Source: Planctomycetaceae bacterium
GTDB lineage: Bacteria; Planctomycetota; Planctomycetia; Pirellulales; UBA1268
DNA length: 15,161 nt
Direction: 5' to 3'
Assembly: GCA_005789975.1 (NCBI GenBank)
Contig: SXWC01000064.1
Coordinates: forward strand, 1-15,161
Shown: positions 1 to 7,164 of the stretch, piece after piece
Numbering within the stretch: the first letter of the stretch is position 1
How the letters are laid out: every line of letters begins with the position of its first letter
Program-made: the position numbers and the translations under genes
Notes under the pieces: generated by a model
Told to the model about the DNA's origin: nothing
The model's database searches: none
Seen by the model: the letters and a program-made list of their open reading frames with translations, nothing else

Positions 1-681
1 GAGGCGGCGGCCCAGGGCCTCGTGGCGGGGGCCAATGCGGCGCTCGCCGCGGCGGGCCGCGAGCTGTTCGTGCTCGAGCGGGAGGATTCCTACATCGGCG
101 TGTTGATCGACGACCTCGTGACCCGCGGCGTGGACGAGCCGTATCGCATGTTCACGAGCCGCGCCGAGCACCGCCTGGCGCTGCGGCACGACAACGCCGA
201 CCGCCGGCTCACGCCGCTGGCGTCGCGGCACGGGCTCGCCGAGCGGCATCGTGTGGAACGGCTCGGGGCCAAGACGGCCGAGATCGAGGCCACGCTCGCG
301 GCGCTCGCCGTGCACCGCGTGCACGGCCTGTCGCTCACCGACCTGCTCAAGCGGCCGGAGTTCACCTGGGCCGACGCGGTGGCGGCGGTGCCGGTGCTCG
401 CCGCGGTGTCGCGGGACGCCGCCGTGCAGATCGAAAACGACATCCGCTACGCCGGCTACGTGGCGCTCGATCGCGAGCGGATCGAGCGGCAGAAGCGGCA
501 GGCCCAGCGGCTGATTCCCGAGGGCTTCGACTATGGCTGCGTGCGGCACCTCCGGGCCGAGGCCCGCGAGCAGCTCGCCCGCATCCGTCCGCGGACGCTC
601 GGCCAGGCCGGTCGGGTGAGCGGCATCACGCCCGCCGATCTCGCCCTCGTGCTCATCCACCTCGAAGGCCGCGGCGTGTGA
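1..681 (+). CDS. mnmG: tRNA U34 modification protein MnmG (GidA), C-terminal part
   Basis: The frame is open from the first base of the window, so the 5' part lies outside; 226 residues and a TGA stop are visible. MnmG is an FAD protein that works with MnmE to place the 5-carboxymethylaminomethyl group on wobble uridine 34 of certain tRNAs in the cytoplasm. The visible part begins with QGLVAGANAA, the end of the FAD-binding region. It continues with the family hallmark run around residues 30-60 (REDSYIGVLIDDLVTRG, then EPYRMFTSRAEHRL), and ends in the helical C-terminal domain that contacts MnmE and tRNA (ENDIRYAGY, then GISGI-like VSGITPADLALVLIHLE). The downstream glycosyltransferase starts inside the last codons, so the two are probably translated together. 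Nothing looks broken. Identification is firm; only the missing N-terminus limits the call. Confidence 0.97.
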   Translation, partial: EAAAQGLVAGANAALAAAGRELFVLEREDSYIGVLIDDLVTRGVDEPYRMFTSRAEHRLALRHDNADRRLTPLASRHGLAERHRVERLGAKTAEIEATLAALAVHRVHGLSLTDLLKRPEFTWADAVAAVPVLAAVSRDAAVQIENDIRYAGYVALDRERIERQKRQAQRLIPEGFDYGCVRHLRAEAREQLARIRPRTLGQAGRVSGITPADLALVLIHLEGRGV

Positions 682-2003
682 AGATCGTCCACATCACCGC
701 CGGGGCCGGGGGCCGCATCTGCGGCACCTGCCTGCACGACAACACGCTCGTGCGGGCCCTCCGCGGTCGCGGCTGCGATGCGATCCTCGTGCCGGCCTAC
801 GTGCCCACGACCACCGACGAGGAGAACGTGGCCGAGCGGAAGGTGGTGATGGGGGGCGTCAACGTCTGGCTGCAGGAGCATGTGCCGCTGTTTCGCCAGA
901 CCCCGGCCTTCGTGGACCGCCCGCTCGACTCACGGCCACTGCTCGAGTGGCTCTCCGGCCGCACGGGCGGTGCGAAGGCCGCCGATCTGGGGCCGCTCAC
1001 CGTCTCGACCCTGGAGGGCGAGCGGGGCCGGCAGCGGAAGGAGGTGGCGAAGCTTTCCCACTGGCTGGCCCGCGACGTGCGGCCCGATGTCGTGCATCTC
1101 TCCAACGCGCTGCTCATCGGCCTTGCCCGCTCGATCCGCGAGGCGACCGGGGCCGCGATCGTGTGCAGTCTCTCGGGCGAAGATGTGTTTCTGGATGCGA
1201 TCCCCGAGCCGCATCGTTCGCGGATCGACGGCCTGCTCCGCGAACGGGCGGCCGATGTGGATCGCTTCGTGGCCTTCAATCAGGCCTTCGCGGCGGCGAT
1301 GGGGCAGCGGTTGGCCGTGCCTTCGGATCGGATCGACGTGATTCCGCACGGCGTCGATCTCGACGCGTTTCCCGCCCAGCCGCCCGATCTGGCCGCGCGG
1401 CGACGGCCGCGTGGCGGCAGGCTCGTGATCGGCTTCCTTGCCCGCGGCTGTCCGGAGAAGGGGCTCGATCAGCTGGTGCGGGCGTTGCCGCTGGTGGCGG
1501 CTCGATACGACGTCGAAGTGATCGCGGCGGGGGCCACGGTCGAGGCCGAGCGCGGCTACCTTGCGTCATGCCACACGCTCGCCCGCGATCTCGGCGTGGC
1601 CGATCGGTTCCGCTGGCTGGGCCAGATCGACCGGCGGGCGAAGCTCGATCTCCTTCAGTCGATCGACGTCTTCGCCCTGCCCACGCCGCGGCCCGAGGCC
1701 AAGGCGCTTTCGGCGATCGAGGCCCTGGCTGCGGGGGTGCCCGTGGTGGCCTCGAACCACGGGGCGTTTCCCGAGTTGCTCGACGGCGAGCGGGCGGGCC
1801 TGCTGCACGAGCAAGCAAATCCCGCAGATCTCGCCCGCGTGCTCGCCGCCGTGCTCGCCGACGAGGAAATGGCCGGCCGCCTCGGCAGGCACGGCCATTC
1901 CCTCGCCCGGTCAAGGCACTCCGCAGCGGCCATGGCCGCCGCTCACGAGGCCCTGTATCGAGAGCTCAGTCGCCGGGATTCAGCGGCCGGCGGCGGAGCG
2001 TGA
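678..2003 (+). CDS. Family 4 glycosyltransferase, GT-B fold
   Basis: This is a 441-residue soluble protein with two Rossmann-like halves. The N-terminal acceptor half starts MKIVHITAGAGGRICGTCLH and includes the PDVVHLSNALL segment. The C-terminal donor half starts near residue 248 (RLVIGFLARGCPEKGLDQLV). It holds the retaining-glycosyltransferase E-x7-E motif as E340 and E348 in RPEAKALSAIEALAAG, followed by GVPVVAS and FPELL. It should move a sugar from a nucleotide-sugar donor to an unknown acceptor. The GTG start at 678 overlaps the mnmG stop by 4 bases (GTGA), which implies translational coupling and decides the start. The cysteines in GRICGTC near residues 12-18 are unusual for GT4 enzymes; I recall similar N-termini in planctomycetes. 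Substrate and pathway cannot be read from the sequence, since the partner mnmG is unrelated in function. Confidence 0.9.
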   Translation: MKIVHITAGAGGRICGTCLHDNTLVRALRGRGCDAILVPAYVPTTTDEENVAERKVVMGGVNVWLQEHVPLFRQTPAFVDRPLDSRPLLEWLSGRTGGAKAADLGPLTVSTLEGERGRQRKEVAKLSHWLARDVRPDVVHLSNALLIGLARSIREATGAAIVCSLSGEDVFLDAIPEPHRSRIDGLLRERAADVDRFVAFNQAFAAAMGQRLAVPSDRIDVIPHGVDLDAFPAQPPDLAARRRPRGGRLVIGFLARGCPEKGLDQLVRALPLVAARYDVEVIAAGATVEAERGYLASCHTLARDLGVADRFRWLGQIDRRAKLDLLQSIDVFALPTPRPEAKALSAIEALAAGVPVVASNHGAFPELLDGERAGLLHEQANPADLARVLAAVLADEEMAGRLGRHGHSLARSRHSAAAMAAAHEALYRELSRRDSAAGGGA

Positions 2004-2011
2004 ACGCCGTC

Positions 2012-2035
2012 GCCGCACGCCGTGAGGCGTGGGGC
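2012..2035. repeat. Palindromic REP-like repeat, copy 1
   Basis: A hairpin lies 8 bases after the glycosyltransferase stop codon. CACGCC at 2016-2021 pairs with GGCGTG at 2026-2031 around a GTGA loop; after one mismatch, three more pairs form (2012-2014 with 2033-2035). The reverse complement matches 9498-9521 at 21 of 24 positions. There is no T-run, so if it terminates mnmG-glycosyltransferase transcription it is not a classical intrinsic terminator. A dispersed REP-type repeat is the simpler reading. Confidence 0.55.
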
Positions 2036-2056
2036 CGCGCTCGTGAAGGGCCGGCT

Positions 2057-2551
2057 TCAGCAGGCTCGTCCGCGACCGCGGGCCAGGAGCAGGGCGGCCA
2101 CGCCGAGGCCGGCGAGCACGAGCGTGGCGGGCTCGGGCACGGCGCAAGCCTGTCGCTGTCGCACCTCCTCGCAAAGCCGCCCGGCGACGTCTCCCCCAAG
2201 CTGTTCCATGGACCGCGCGAGCGCGACTCGATCCGGCTGCGAGAGCACGCCGATCGAGTGGTGAACCAGCCTGCTGTCAATGGAAACCAACTTCAGCAGC
2301 CGAACAAATGGACGGCTTCGGGAGCCCGACCAATAAGGTGAGGGAGATCCCTGTACAAACGCAATTGTTCCGCAAGTGGCAATGACTCGATCGCTTTTTC
2401 GATTTCTTGAATCGTCATCATCTGTCTCGTCAATCCGGTTATGGGTCAGCGCCACTCGGCCGATATTACGGCTTTTGAGAGCCTGGCCGACAAAGGCACG
2501 GTCGTGATCGCTGCAAGCCCGGAAAGTCCGTTTCGAAAGCGCGATCTTCAC
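2057..2551 (-). pseudogene. PEP-CTERM-ended reading frame, probably a gene remnant
   Basis: The last 27 codons (2057-2140) encode a textbook PEP-CTERM sorting tail: VPEPATLVLAG, then a hydrophobic helix ending LLLAR, then a basic GRGR stretch. Such tails are cut by an exosortase on exported proteins. The frame is open for 164 codons back to an ATG at 2551, but that protein has no signal peptide, and its first 85 residues do not look like coding sequence (charged, low-complexity, no recognisable fold). An internal ATG at 2209 would give only 50 residues, also without a signal peptide. A working PEP-CTERM protein needs export, so I read this as the surviving 3' end of a decayed gene. The DNA at about 2260-2560 is visibly less GC-rich than its surroundings, which fits degraded or foreign DNA. 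It could still be an annotated small protein with a wrongly chosen start. Confidence 0.45.
2293..2421 (-). CDS. Possible 42-residue protein or truncated gene start
   Basis: This short frame starts ATGATG at 2421 and ends TGA at 2293-2295, inside the PEP-CTERM frame but in another register. Its product begins MMTIQEIEKAIESLPLAEQL and continues RLYRDLPHLIGRAPEAVHLFGC. It has the amphipathic look of the N-terminus of small bacterial proteins of the IEKAIESLP-EEQ type, some of them antitoxin-like, which usually run longer. The composition is that of real protein, unlike the overlapping frame. No good ribosome binding site precedes it (only a GAGACAG stretch). It may be the surviving 5' end of a gene whose 3' part has been lost or frameshifted. 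I cannot name a family with confidence. Confidence 0.3.
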   Translation of the reverse strand: MMTIQEIEKAIESLPLAEQLRLYRDLPHLIGRAPEAVHLFGC

Positions 2552-2730
2552 TCGACCGTTGGCGCGTGCAACGCCACCGCCGCGACCGTCTTGCGGGCGA
2601 TGTCGCGGGCCACGGTGGCATCGCCCCGCGTTGACCCTGCGGCGGGCCGTTCAGGAGGCCCTGCGCCACCGCGAAGTTGCGGCCGCGAGCACGGCTCCGT
2701 TTGCGGCGAGGGCAGCGAGGCAGGCCCGCG
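2552..2730. other. Gene-poor stretch behind the TerC gene
   Basis: Together with 2004-2551 this makes about 730 bases without a convincing intact gene. On the minus strand, one frame running to a TGA at about 2550 reads GDATVARDIARKTVAAVALH then APTVE. It looks protein-like but has no credible start and may be another gene fragment. I see no promoter, RNA gene or clear terminator for the TerC gene that ends at 2731. Confidence 0.3.
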
Positions 2731-3747
2731 TCAGCCGTGTCCGGGCTTCCCGCTGCCTCCGCCGGCGATCTCGCCGCCGTGCTTCCGCTCCGGGAAGGCC
2801 AGCGACGCGGCCACGCTCGCACCGATCAGCGACACGATGACCACGAGCGACACTGCGGGATGAATGAGATGCCCCTTGGCGTGGGCATCCCAGCCCCCCT
2901 GGCCGGCGAGCCACTCGTTGTGCCGCGCCGCCTCGGCGATCATCTTGCAGCCCACGAACACGAGCACCGCCGAGAGGCCGTAGTTGAGGAACCGGAAGAG
3001 GTCCATCACGCCGGCCAGCAGGAAGTAGAGGGCCCGCAGGCCGAGGATCGCGAACACGTTCGACGTGAAGGCGATGAACCGCATGTAGTGGGTGCCCGGC
3101 GTGACCACGCCGAGGATCGCCGGCACGCTGTCCACCGCGAACAAGACGTCGGTGCTCTCCACCACGAGCAGCACCAGGAACAGCGGCGTGGCGAGCAGTT
3201 TGCCCCCTTCGCGGACGAAGAAGCGATCGCCCGCCGGCTCCTTGGAGACGGGAATGAACCTGCGGAAGAAGCGGATCAGGGCGTTTTCACCGGGCTCGTG
3301 GTCGCCGCCGCCGAGGGCCAGCTTGATGCCCGTGTAGATCAGGAAGCCGCCGAATACCCAGAGGATCCACTTGTAGCGCTCGACGAGTTCGGCTCCGAGG
3401 AGCACGAAGGTGAGCCGCATGATCACGGCGCCGAGGATGCCCCAGAAGAGCACGCGATACTGATACTTCAGCGGCACGCCGAAGTAGGCGAAGACCACGG
3501 CGAACACGAAGACGTTGTCCATCGACAACGACCACTCGACGAGATAGCCGGTGAGAAACTCGAGCGCCGGCTTGCTGCCGAGCCACCACCAGACCAGGCC
3601 GTTGAAGGCGAGGGCGAGGGCCGACCAGAAGAGCGTCCAGAAGGCGCTTTCGCGGAGCGACGGCTCGTGCGATTTCTTGTGGAAGACCGTGAGGTCGAGC
3701 GTCAGCATCACGGTCACGAAGACCGCGAACGCCATCCAGTGGATCAT
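2731..3747 (-). CDS. TerC/Alx-family integral membrane protein
   Basis: This 338-residue protein (from the ATG at 3747) matches the Alx-type TerC family along its length; E. coli Alx is about 320. Members are inner-membrane proteins tied to manganese efflux, alkaline response and tellurite resistance. Hydrophobic segments lie near residues 3-20, 36-56, 75-92, 97-120, 126-145, 183-210, 225-248, 255-272 and 297-317. The family's acidic membrane motifs are present: LEFLTGYLVEWSLSMDNVFVF with D77 and N78, and VVESTDVLFAVDSVPA with E197, D200 and D206, the likely ion path. A TTG at 3801 would add 18 residues (HLFADTSASALFGGEIQ); neither start has a strong ribosome binding site. Residues 271-298 form a longer, His-containing loop before the last helix than I remember for Alx. 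No yybP-ykoY manganese riboswitch is visible upstream. The ion transported cannot be read from the sequence. Confidence 0.93.
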   Translation of the reverse strand: MIHWMAFAVFVTVMLTLDLTVFHKKSHEPSLRESAFWTLFWSALALAFNGLVWWWLGSKPALEFLTGYLVEWSLSMDNVFVFAVVFAYFGVPLKYQYRVLFWGILGAVIMRLTFVLLGAELVERYKWILWVFGGFLIYTGIKLALGGGDHEPGENALIRFFRRFIPVSKEPAGDRFFVREGGKLLATPLFLVLLVVESTDVLFAVDSVPAILGVVTPGTHYMRFIAFTSNVFAILGLRALYFLLAGVMDLFRFLNYGLSAVLVFVGCKMIAEAARHNEWLAGQGGWDAHAKGHLIHPAVSLVVIVSLIGASVAASLAFPERKHGGEIAGGGSGKPGHG

Positions 3748-4211
3748 CTGGATTTCGCCGCCGAAGAGGGCGGAGGCGGACGTGTCGGCGAAAAGGTGCA
3801 AGGTCGCTGGTCCGGGGAGGGAGGGGGACGGAAGGAAACGTCTGCCGCGGGAATCGTAGCAACTCGCGTTGGACAGGCGGAAAAGTGGCGGGTCCGACCG
3901 GCGGTAAAAACTGCAAAATCCCCCGGCCAAGGACCCGTCGGCGGAAGGAAAAACAAGGAACCGAAGCCGTCGGGGCGGCCTTGCGGGACAGCCCAAACCG
4001 CACGATCGCACCAAACCCCCCTGATTTTTTCCTGTTCGGCGTCCGGCACGCGGTGTGCAACGTAACGTCTTCATGCCGCGGGTGGTGGGCCCGCGGTTGG
4101 CCCGGCAGGGTCGCGGACCTTAGGCAATCGTCGCTCGGGTGTGGCGACAGACAGCCCCAGCACATCGCGGGGCCAAGCCGTCTTTCCGCGACCCGCCGGC
4201 TCCGGCCGGTG
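3748..4211. other. Leader and intergenic region between the TerC gene and the PsbP-like gene
   Basis: About 460 bases with no credible gene; both flanking genes are on the minus strand. It holds a candidate -10 element for the TerC gene (3853-3858). A perfect 7-pair hairpin is at 4076-4096 (CCGCGGG with CCCGCGG, 7-base loop), and a weak 5-pair hairpin at 4196-4209 lies just after the PsbP-like stop codon. Either could end transcription of the PsbP-like gene; neither has a T-run. Long open frames here on both strands are products of high GC. Confidence 0.4.
3853..3858 (-). promoter_or_regulatory. Candidate -10 element for the TerC gene
   Basis: Read on the minus strand, the sequence is GCTACGATTCC, almost the same as GCTACAATTCC before the PsbP-like gene and ACTACAATCCC before the Fur gene. 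TACGAT would be the -10 hexamer. No TTGACA-like -35 is evident at the right distance. Confidence 0.4.
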
Positions 4212-4637
4212 CTACCGTGCCGCCTTCACAAAGCTCGTCGTCATCGCGGCGAAGACGTCCGCCACGCGATCCCACTCCCGATCCTCAGCCTGGCAGAGAA
4301 ACAGGTAGACGGCCGCCGGCGTTTCCAGCGTCCGGACGTGGGCCGTGTTGGTGAGGTCGAGGCAATAGAAGTTGAGATCGAATCCGGGCAGTTCGCTTCC
4401 CGCGATCAGGTCGGTGGCCGATTCGCTGTCGAGTTCCTGATAGTCCTTCTTCATCTGGCTCACGACAGCCGCCGCGAGTTCACGAGGGTCGCCGCCACCG
4501 GCATGGCCGCTGACCGACCAGAAGCCGCCCTCCGGCGAATAGACCGTGACGGTGGCGTAGCGGCCGTCGGCGTCGGTGGTGTCGACCGACCAGTTGTCGG
4601 GATAGTCGAAGGCGAGCCCGAAGCGATCGAAGTGCAT
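4212..4637 (-). CDS. Small PsbP/Mog1-like (DUF1795-type) protein
   Basis: This 141-residue protein has no signal peptide or membrane segment, so it is probably cytoplasmic. It starts MHFDRFGLAFDYPDNWSVDT, the F-x-YP-x-W opening seen in PsbP/Mog1/DUF1795 alpha-beta-alpha proteins. Predicted strands follow (YATVTVYSPEGGFWSVSGH), then a helix (ELAAAVVSQMKKDYQEL). It closes with the typical last strand and helix: PAAVYLFLCQAEDREWDRVA, then FAAMTTSF. Proteins of this fold are often small accessory or binding proteins with no catalytic site. The ATG at 4637 is the only sensible start, although the ribosome binding site is weak; a TACAAT element lies 36 bases upstream. It is transcribed away from flhA, so a flagellar link is possible but unsupported. 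The fold call is from pattern memory; the function is unknown. Confidence 0.75.
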   Translation of the reverse strand: MHFDRFGLAFDYPDNWSVDTTDADGRYATVTVYSPEGGFWSVSGHAGGGDPRELAAAVVSQMKKDYQELDSESATDLIAGSELPGFDLNFYCLDLTNTAHVRTLETPAAVYLFLCQAEDREWDRVADVFAAMTTSFVKAAR

Positions 4638-4673
4638 GGAACGTCCCGTGAACGATGGAGGAGGCGAGTCGGA

Positions 4674-4679
4674 ATTGTA
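4674..4679 (-). promoter_or_regulatory. Candidate -10 element for the PsbP-like gene
   Basis: On the minus strand the sequence reads CGCTACAATTCC, with TACAAT one base from TATAAT. It ends 36 bases before the ATG at 4637, a reasonable promoter distance. There is no clear -35. The same CTACAATYCC string occurs before the Fur gene, which strengthens both. Confidence 0.5.
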
Positions 4680-4714
4680 GCGATTTCAGCCGCGCACGAG
4701 CGGTCTGGACCGTC

Positions 4715-4752
4715 GGAGGCCCGCCCGCTATCGTCCCGCCTCCGGACGGGCC
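4715..4752 (+). promoter_or_regulatory. Possible flhA leader: -10-like TATCGT and alternative hairpins
   Basis: TATCGT at 4729-4734 lies about 70 bases before the flhA start. It sits in two mutually exclusive stems: GGAGGC (4715-4720) with GCCTCC (4738-4743), and GGCCCG (4718-4723) with CGGGCC (4747-4752). This could be a leader with two folds or simply GC-rich coincidence. No sigma-54 or sigma-28 consensus is present. Confidence 0.2.
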
Positions 4753-4802
4753 AGAAATCCCGCCGCCCCAATCCCCTGCAGTCGTTCACGGCACTCGTTC
4801 GC

Positions 4803-6905
4803 ATGGCACAGCCGCTCGGAACGGCCGCGGCCCTTCGCCGCCCCGTCTCCGCCAACATCATGGACTACGCGATCCCCGCGGCCATCCTCCTGGCCGTGTT
4901 GGTGGTGCTCGCGCCCGTGCCGGCTGCCGTGGTGGACGTGCTCCTGGCGGTGAACCTCACCATCTCGGTGGTCGCCCTGCTCGGTGCCCTGGCGGCACGG
5001 ACGCCGCTCGACATGAGCATCTTCCCCACGTTCCTGCTCGGAATCACGCTCGTCCGGCTCGTCCTCAACATCGCCACCACACGCCTGATCCTCTCGCGGG
5101 CGGCGATCGACGGGGCCGCGGCCGCCGGCGAGGTGGTGGAATCCTTCGGGGAGTTCATCGCCGCCAACAACCTCGTGGTCGGCGGTGTGATCTTCGCGAT
5201 CATCGCGATCGTGCAGTTCGTCGTGATCACGGCCGGCTCGACACGCACCAGCGAGGTCGCCGCCCGATTCGCGCTCGACGGTCTGCCCGGCAGGCAGATG
5301 GCGATCGACACGGAGGTCAACGCGGGCACGCTCACCCGCGAGCAGGCCAGGGGCATGCGGCTCGAACTCCAGCGTCAGGCCGACTTTTTCGCGAGCATGG
5401 ACGGTGCCGGTCGGTTCGTCCGGGGCGAGGCGGTGGCGAGCGTGATCATCACGGCCGTCAACATCGTCGGAGGCCTGGCGATCGGCGTCATCGAGCACGG
5501 GATGGCCGTCGACAAGGCGCTCAGCGTCTATGCCCGGCTCACGATCGGCGACGGCCTTTCGAGCGCGGTGCCGGCGCTCTTCATCTCGGTCGCCACCGGA
5601 CTGCTCGTGTCGCGGTCGAGTCAGGCGGTCGATCTCTCGCGGGAGTTCGGCCGCCAGTTCACCTCCCAGCCCCATGTGCTCGCGATCACCGGCGTGTTCC
5701 TCGCGATCCTGTCGCTCACCGGCCTGCCCTTCCTGCCGCTGGCGGGCATGGCGGCCGTCACGCTCACCGCTGCCGTCATGCTCGGACGGCGCCCACGCGG
5801 GAGTGCCGGGACGGACGAGGCGGCCGCGGAAGACGTGGGGCAGGCGAGTCGCGGCAAGGGGGCTCCCAGAACCGCGTCGCCCGCCGACGAACTCCTCGCC
5901 GACGACCGCGTGGCCGTGGAACTCGGCCGCGGCCTGATCGGGCTCGTGGCCAGGGACGGGCCGCTCCTCGAGCGGGTCTCGGCGCTGCGTGGCGCGATCG
6001 CGACCGACCTGGGCCTCGTGCTCCCGCAGGTCGCCTTCCGGGACGATCTGGCACTGCCCGCCCGCGGCTACCGGGTCACGATCGCCGGCGATGTCGTCAT
6101 CGAGGACGAGATCCCCTCCGGCAGGATGCTGGCGATCCTGCCGCCGGGCGAATCGCCGCCCGACGCGGGTGATGCCGCCCTCGATCCGCTCACCGGCCGC
6201 GCCGCCACCTGGGTGAGCCATGCCCAGGCCGAGACCTGCCGCCGCCGGGGAGCCGCGGTGCACGACGACGCGGGCTGCGTGGTCCGCGCGGTCGAGGCCG
6301 CCGTTCGCCGCCGTGCCGATCGGCTCCTGACCCGGGATGCCGCCAACCGCCTCGTCGAGTCGCTGCGGACCGCACAGCCGGCCGTGGTGGAGCAGATCGT
6401 GCCCGGGGTGCTCACCGTCGCCCGAATCCAGCGGACCCTGCAATGTCTGCTCCGCGAAGGCGTGCCGATCCGGCCGCTCGCCGAACTTCTCGAAATCATG
6501 TCGGACCACGCCGCCGAAGCAGCCGAACCGTGGCAGCTCGCCGAGATCGTGCGTCGCCGGCTGGCAGGCACGATCTGCCGCCGGGCACGCGATCCACAGG
6601 GCAGGCTCACCGCGGTCCGGCTCGCCGGCGGGGTGGTCGATACGGTGGCGCGTCCGTCCCGGGGCGCGGCCGGCCGCGTGTCGGCGAAACTCGTCGCCGA
6701 CACGCGGCGGGCCGTCCGCACCGCCATCGAGCGCGGCGGCCAGCCGGTGCTCCTCGTGCCCGCCGCGGCCCGCCGCGCGGTCCGCGAGGCGTTTGTCAAG
6801 CAACTGCCGGATCTCGTCATCCTGGCGGAGGAGGAGACCGTCGATGAGGACCGGCTCGAGGTGTTTGCGACCGTGGGCACCGCGGAGACGGTCCGCGCGG
6901 CCTGA
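4803..6905 (+). CDS. flhA: Flagellar type III export gate protein FlhA
   Basis: This 700-residue protein has the usual FlhA length and layout: about eight membrane helices in residues 20-330, a Gly/Ala-rich linker (about 330-365) and a cytoplasmic domain to the end. It forms the nonameric export gate of the flagellar type III secretion system and docks chaperone-bound late substrates. The FHIPEP signature is clear at 151-170 (EVAARFALDGLPGRQMAIDT). RTPLDMSIFPTFLLG (66-80) and GDGLSSAVPALFISVATGLL (249-268) are also typical, as is the C-terminal IQRTLQCLLREGVPIRPLAE. Two normally invariant positions differ: the Asp of FVRGDA is Glu (E209), and the Lys of TKG is Ala (A144). The ATG at 4803 starts just before the first helix; the frame stays open far upstream only because of GC content. 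fliA and flgM follow on the same strand, which argues for the flagellar, not the virulence, paralogue. Confidence 0.95.
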   Translation: MAQPLGTAAALRRPVSANIMDYAIPAAILLAVLVVLAPVPAAVVDVLLAVNLTISVVALLGALAARTPLDMSIFPTFLLGITLVRLVLNIATTRLILSRAAIDGAAAAGEVVESFGEFIAANNLVVGGVIFAIIAIVQFVVITAGSTRTSEVAARFALDGLPGRQMAIDTEVNAGTLTREQARGMRLELQRQADFFASMDGAGRFVRGEAVASVIITAVNIVGGLAIGVIEHGMAVDKALSVYARLTIGDGLSSAVPALFISVATGLLVSRSSQAVDLSREFGRQFTSQPHVLAITGVFLAILSLTGLPFLPLAGMAAVTLTAAVMLGRRPRGSAGTDEAAAEDVGQASRGKGAPRTASPADELLADDRVAVELGRGLIGLVARDGPLLERVSALRGAIATDLGLVLPQVAFRDDLALPARGYRVTIAGDVVIEDEIPSGRMLAILPPGESPPDAGDAALDPLTGRAATWVSHAQAETCRRRGAAVHDDAGCVVRAVEAAVRRRADRLLTRDAANRLVESLRTAQPAVVEQIVPGVLTVARIQRTLQCLLREGVPIRPLAELLEIMSDHAAEAAEPWQLAEIVRRRLAGTICRRARDPQGRLTAVRLAGGVVDTVARPSRGAAGRVSAKLVADTRRAVRTAIERGGQPVLLVPAAARRAVREAFVKQLPDLVILAEEETVDEDRLEVFATVGTAETVRAA

Positions 6906-7164
6906 GCGGCGTCGTGGCCGCGACAGGACACACGACTGGTCGAACACCCGGTCACACTGGAGAAACGACGGAAGGTGCAGGGGCACCACGAAAATGAATC
7001 AAGAGACCGTCTCGCGGCTGCCGACGAAAGAAAGTTCGTTGGTTCAGCCTGCTCGACGGTAGGAATGACCGGCACCTCATGGGTGTTGGTCAACGGTGCG
7101 GAGGTGTCCGGCGGAGCCGCGTCACCTGCGCAGTTGCGAACGGGAACCTGTCAAGGAGGATGAC
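6906..7164 (+). other. fliA leader with two mini reading frames
   Basis: A 259-base gap between flhA and fliA. A short hairpin directly follows the flhA stop (GCGGC 6906-6910 with GCCGC 6917-6921), and another lies at 6974-6987 (GGTGC with GCACC). Two short frames run head to tail: 6994-7062 (22 residues, MNQETVSRLPTKESS...) and 7065-7163 (32 residues, MTGTSWVLVNGAEV...). The second stops one base before the fliA GTG. They may be leader peptides or chance frames; neither resembles a known protein. I see no clear promoter here, so fliA may be read from flhA. Confidence 0.35.
7153..7159 (+). promoter_or_regulatory. Ribosome binding site deciding the fliA GTG start
   Basis: AAGGAGG ends 5 bases before the GTG at 7165. 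An ATG at 7160 is out of frame and too close to the site, so GTG is the start. This is the strongest ribosome binding site in the window; several other genes here have little or none. Confidence 0.75.

Noticed and set aside
947..2341. A 464-codon frame overlapping the glycosyltransferase in another register
   Set aside because: Low-complexity Arg/Ala/Gly product with no fold; the other register has all GT4 motifs.
2677..4065. A 462-codon plus-strand frame opposite the TerC gene, full of His and Glu
   Set aside because: The charge-rich sequence is the reverse reading of hydrophobic codons; the minus strand encodes a complete TerC protein.
3748..4080. A manganese (yybP-ykoY) riboswitch before the TerC gene
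   Set aside because: None of the conserved loop sequences could be found on the minus strand.
3885..4802. A 306-codon N-terminal extension of flhA
   Set aside because: The extension runs antisense through the PsbP-like gene and a non-coding gap; FlhA proteins start just before the first helix, as from 4803.
4788..4802. A possible sigma-54 promoter (GGCAC...TCGC) before flhA
   Set aside because: GG and GC are 9 bases apart, not the required 10, and the site abuts the start codon, leaving no leader.
4728..6989. A 753-codon open frame on the minus strand opposite flhA
   Set aside because: It is antisense to a clear FlhA, rich in Arg, Asp, Glu and His as expected from reading a membrane protein gene backwards, and has no recognisable domain.
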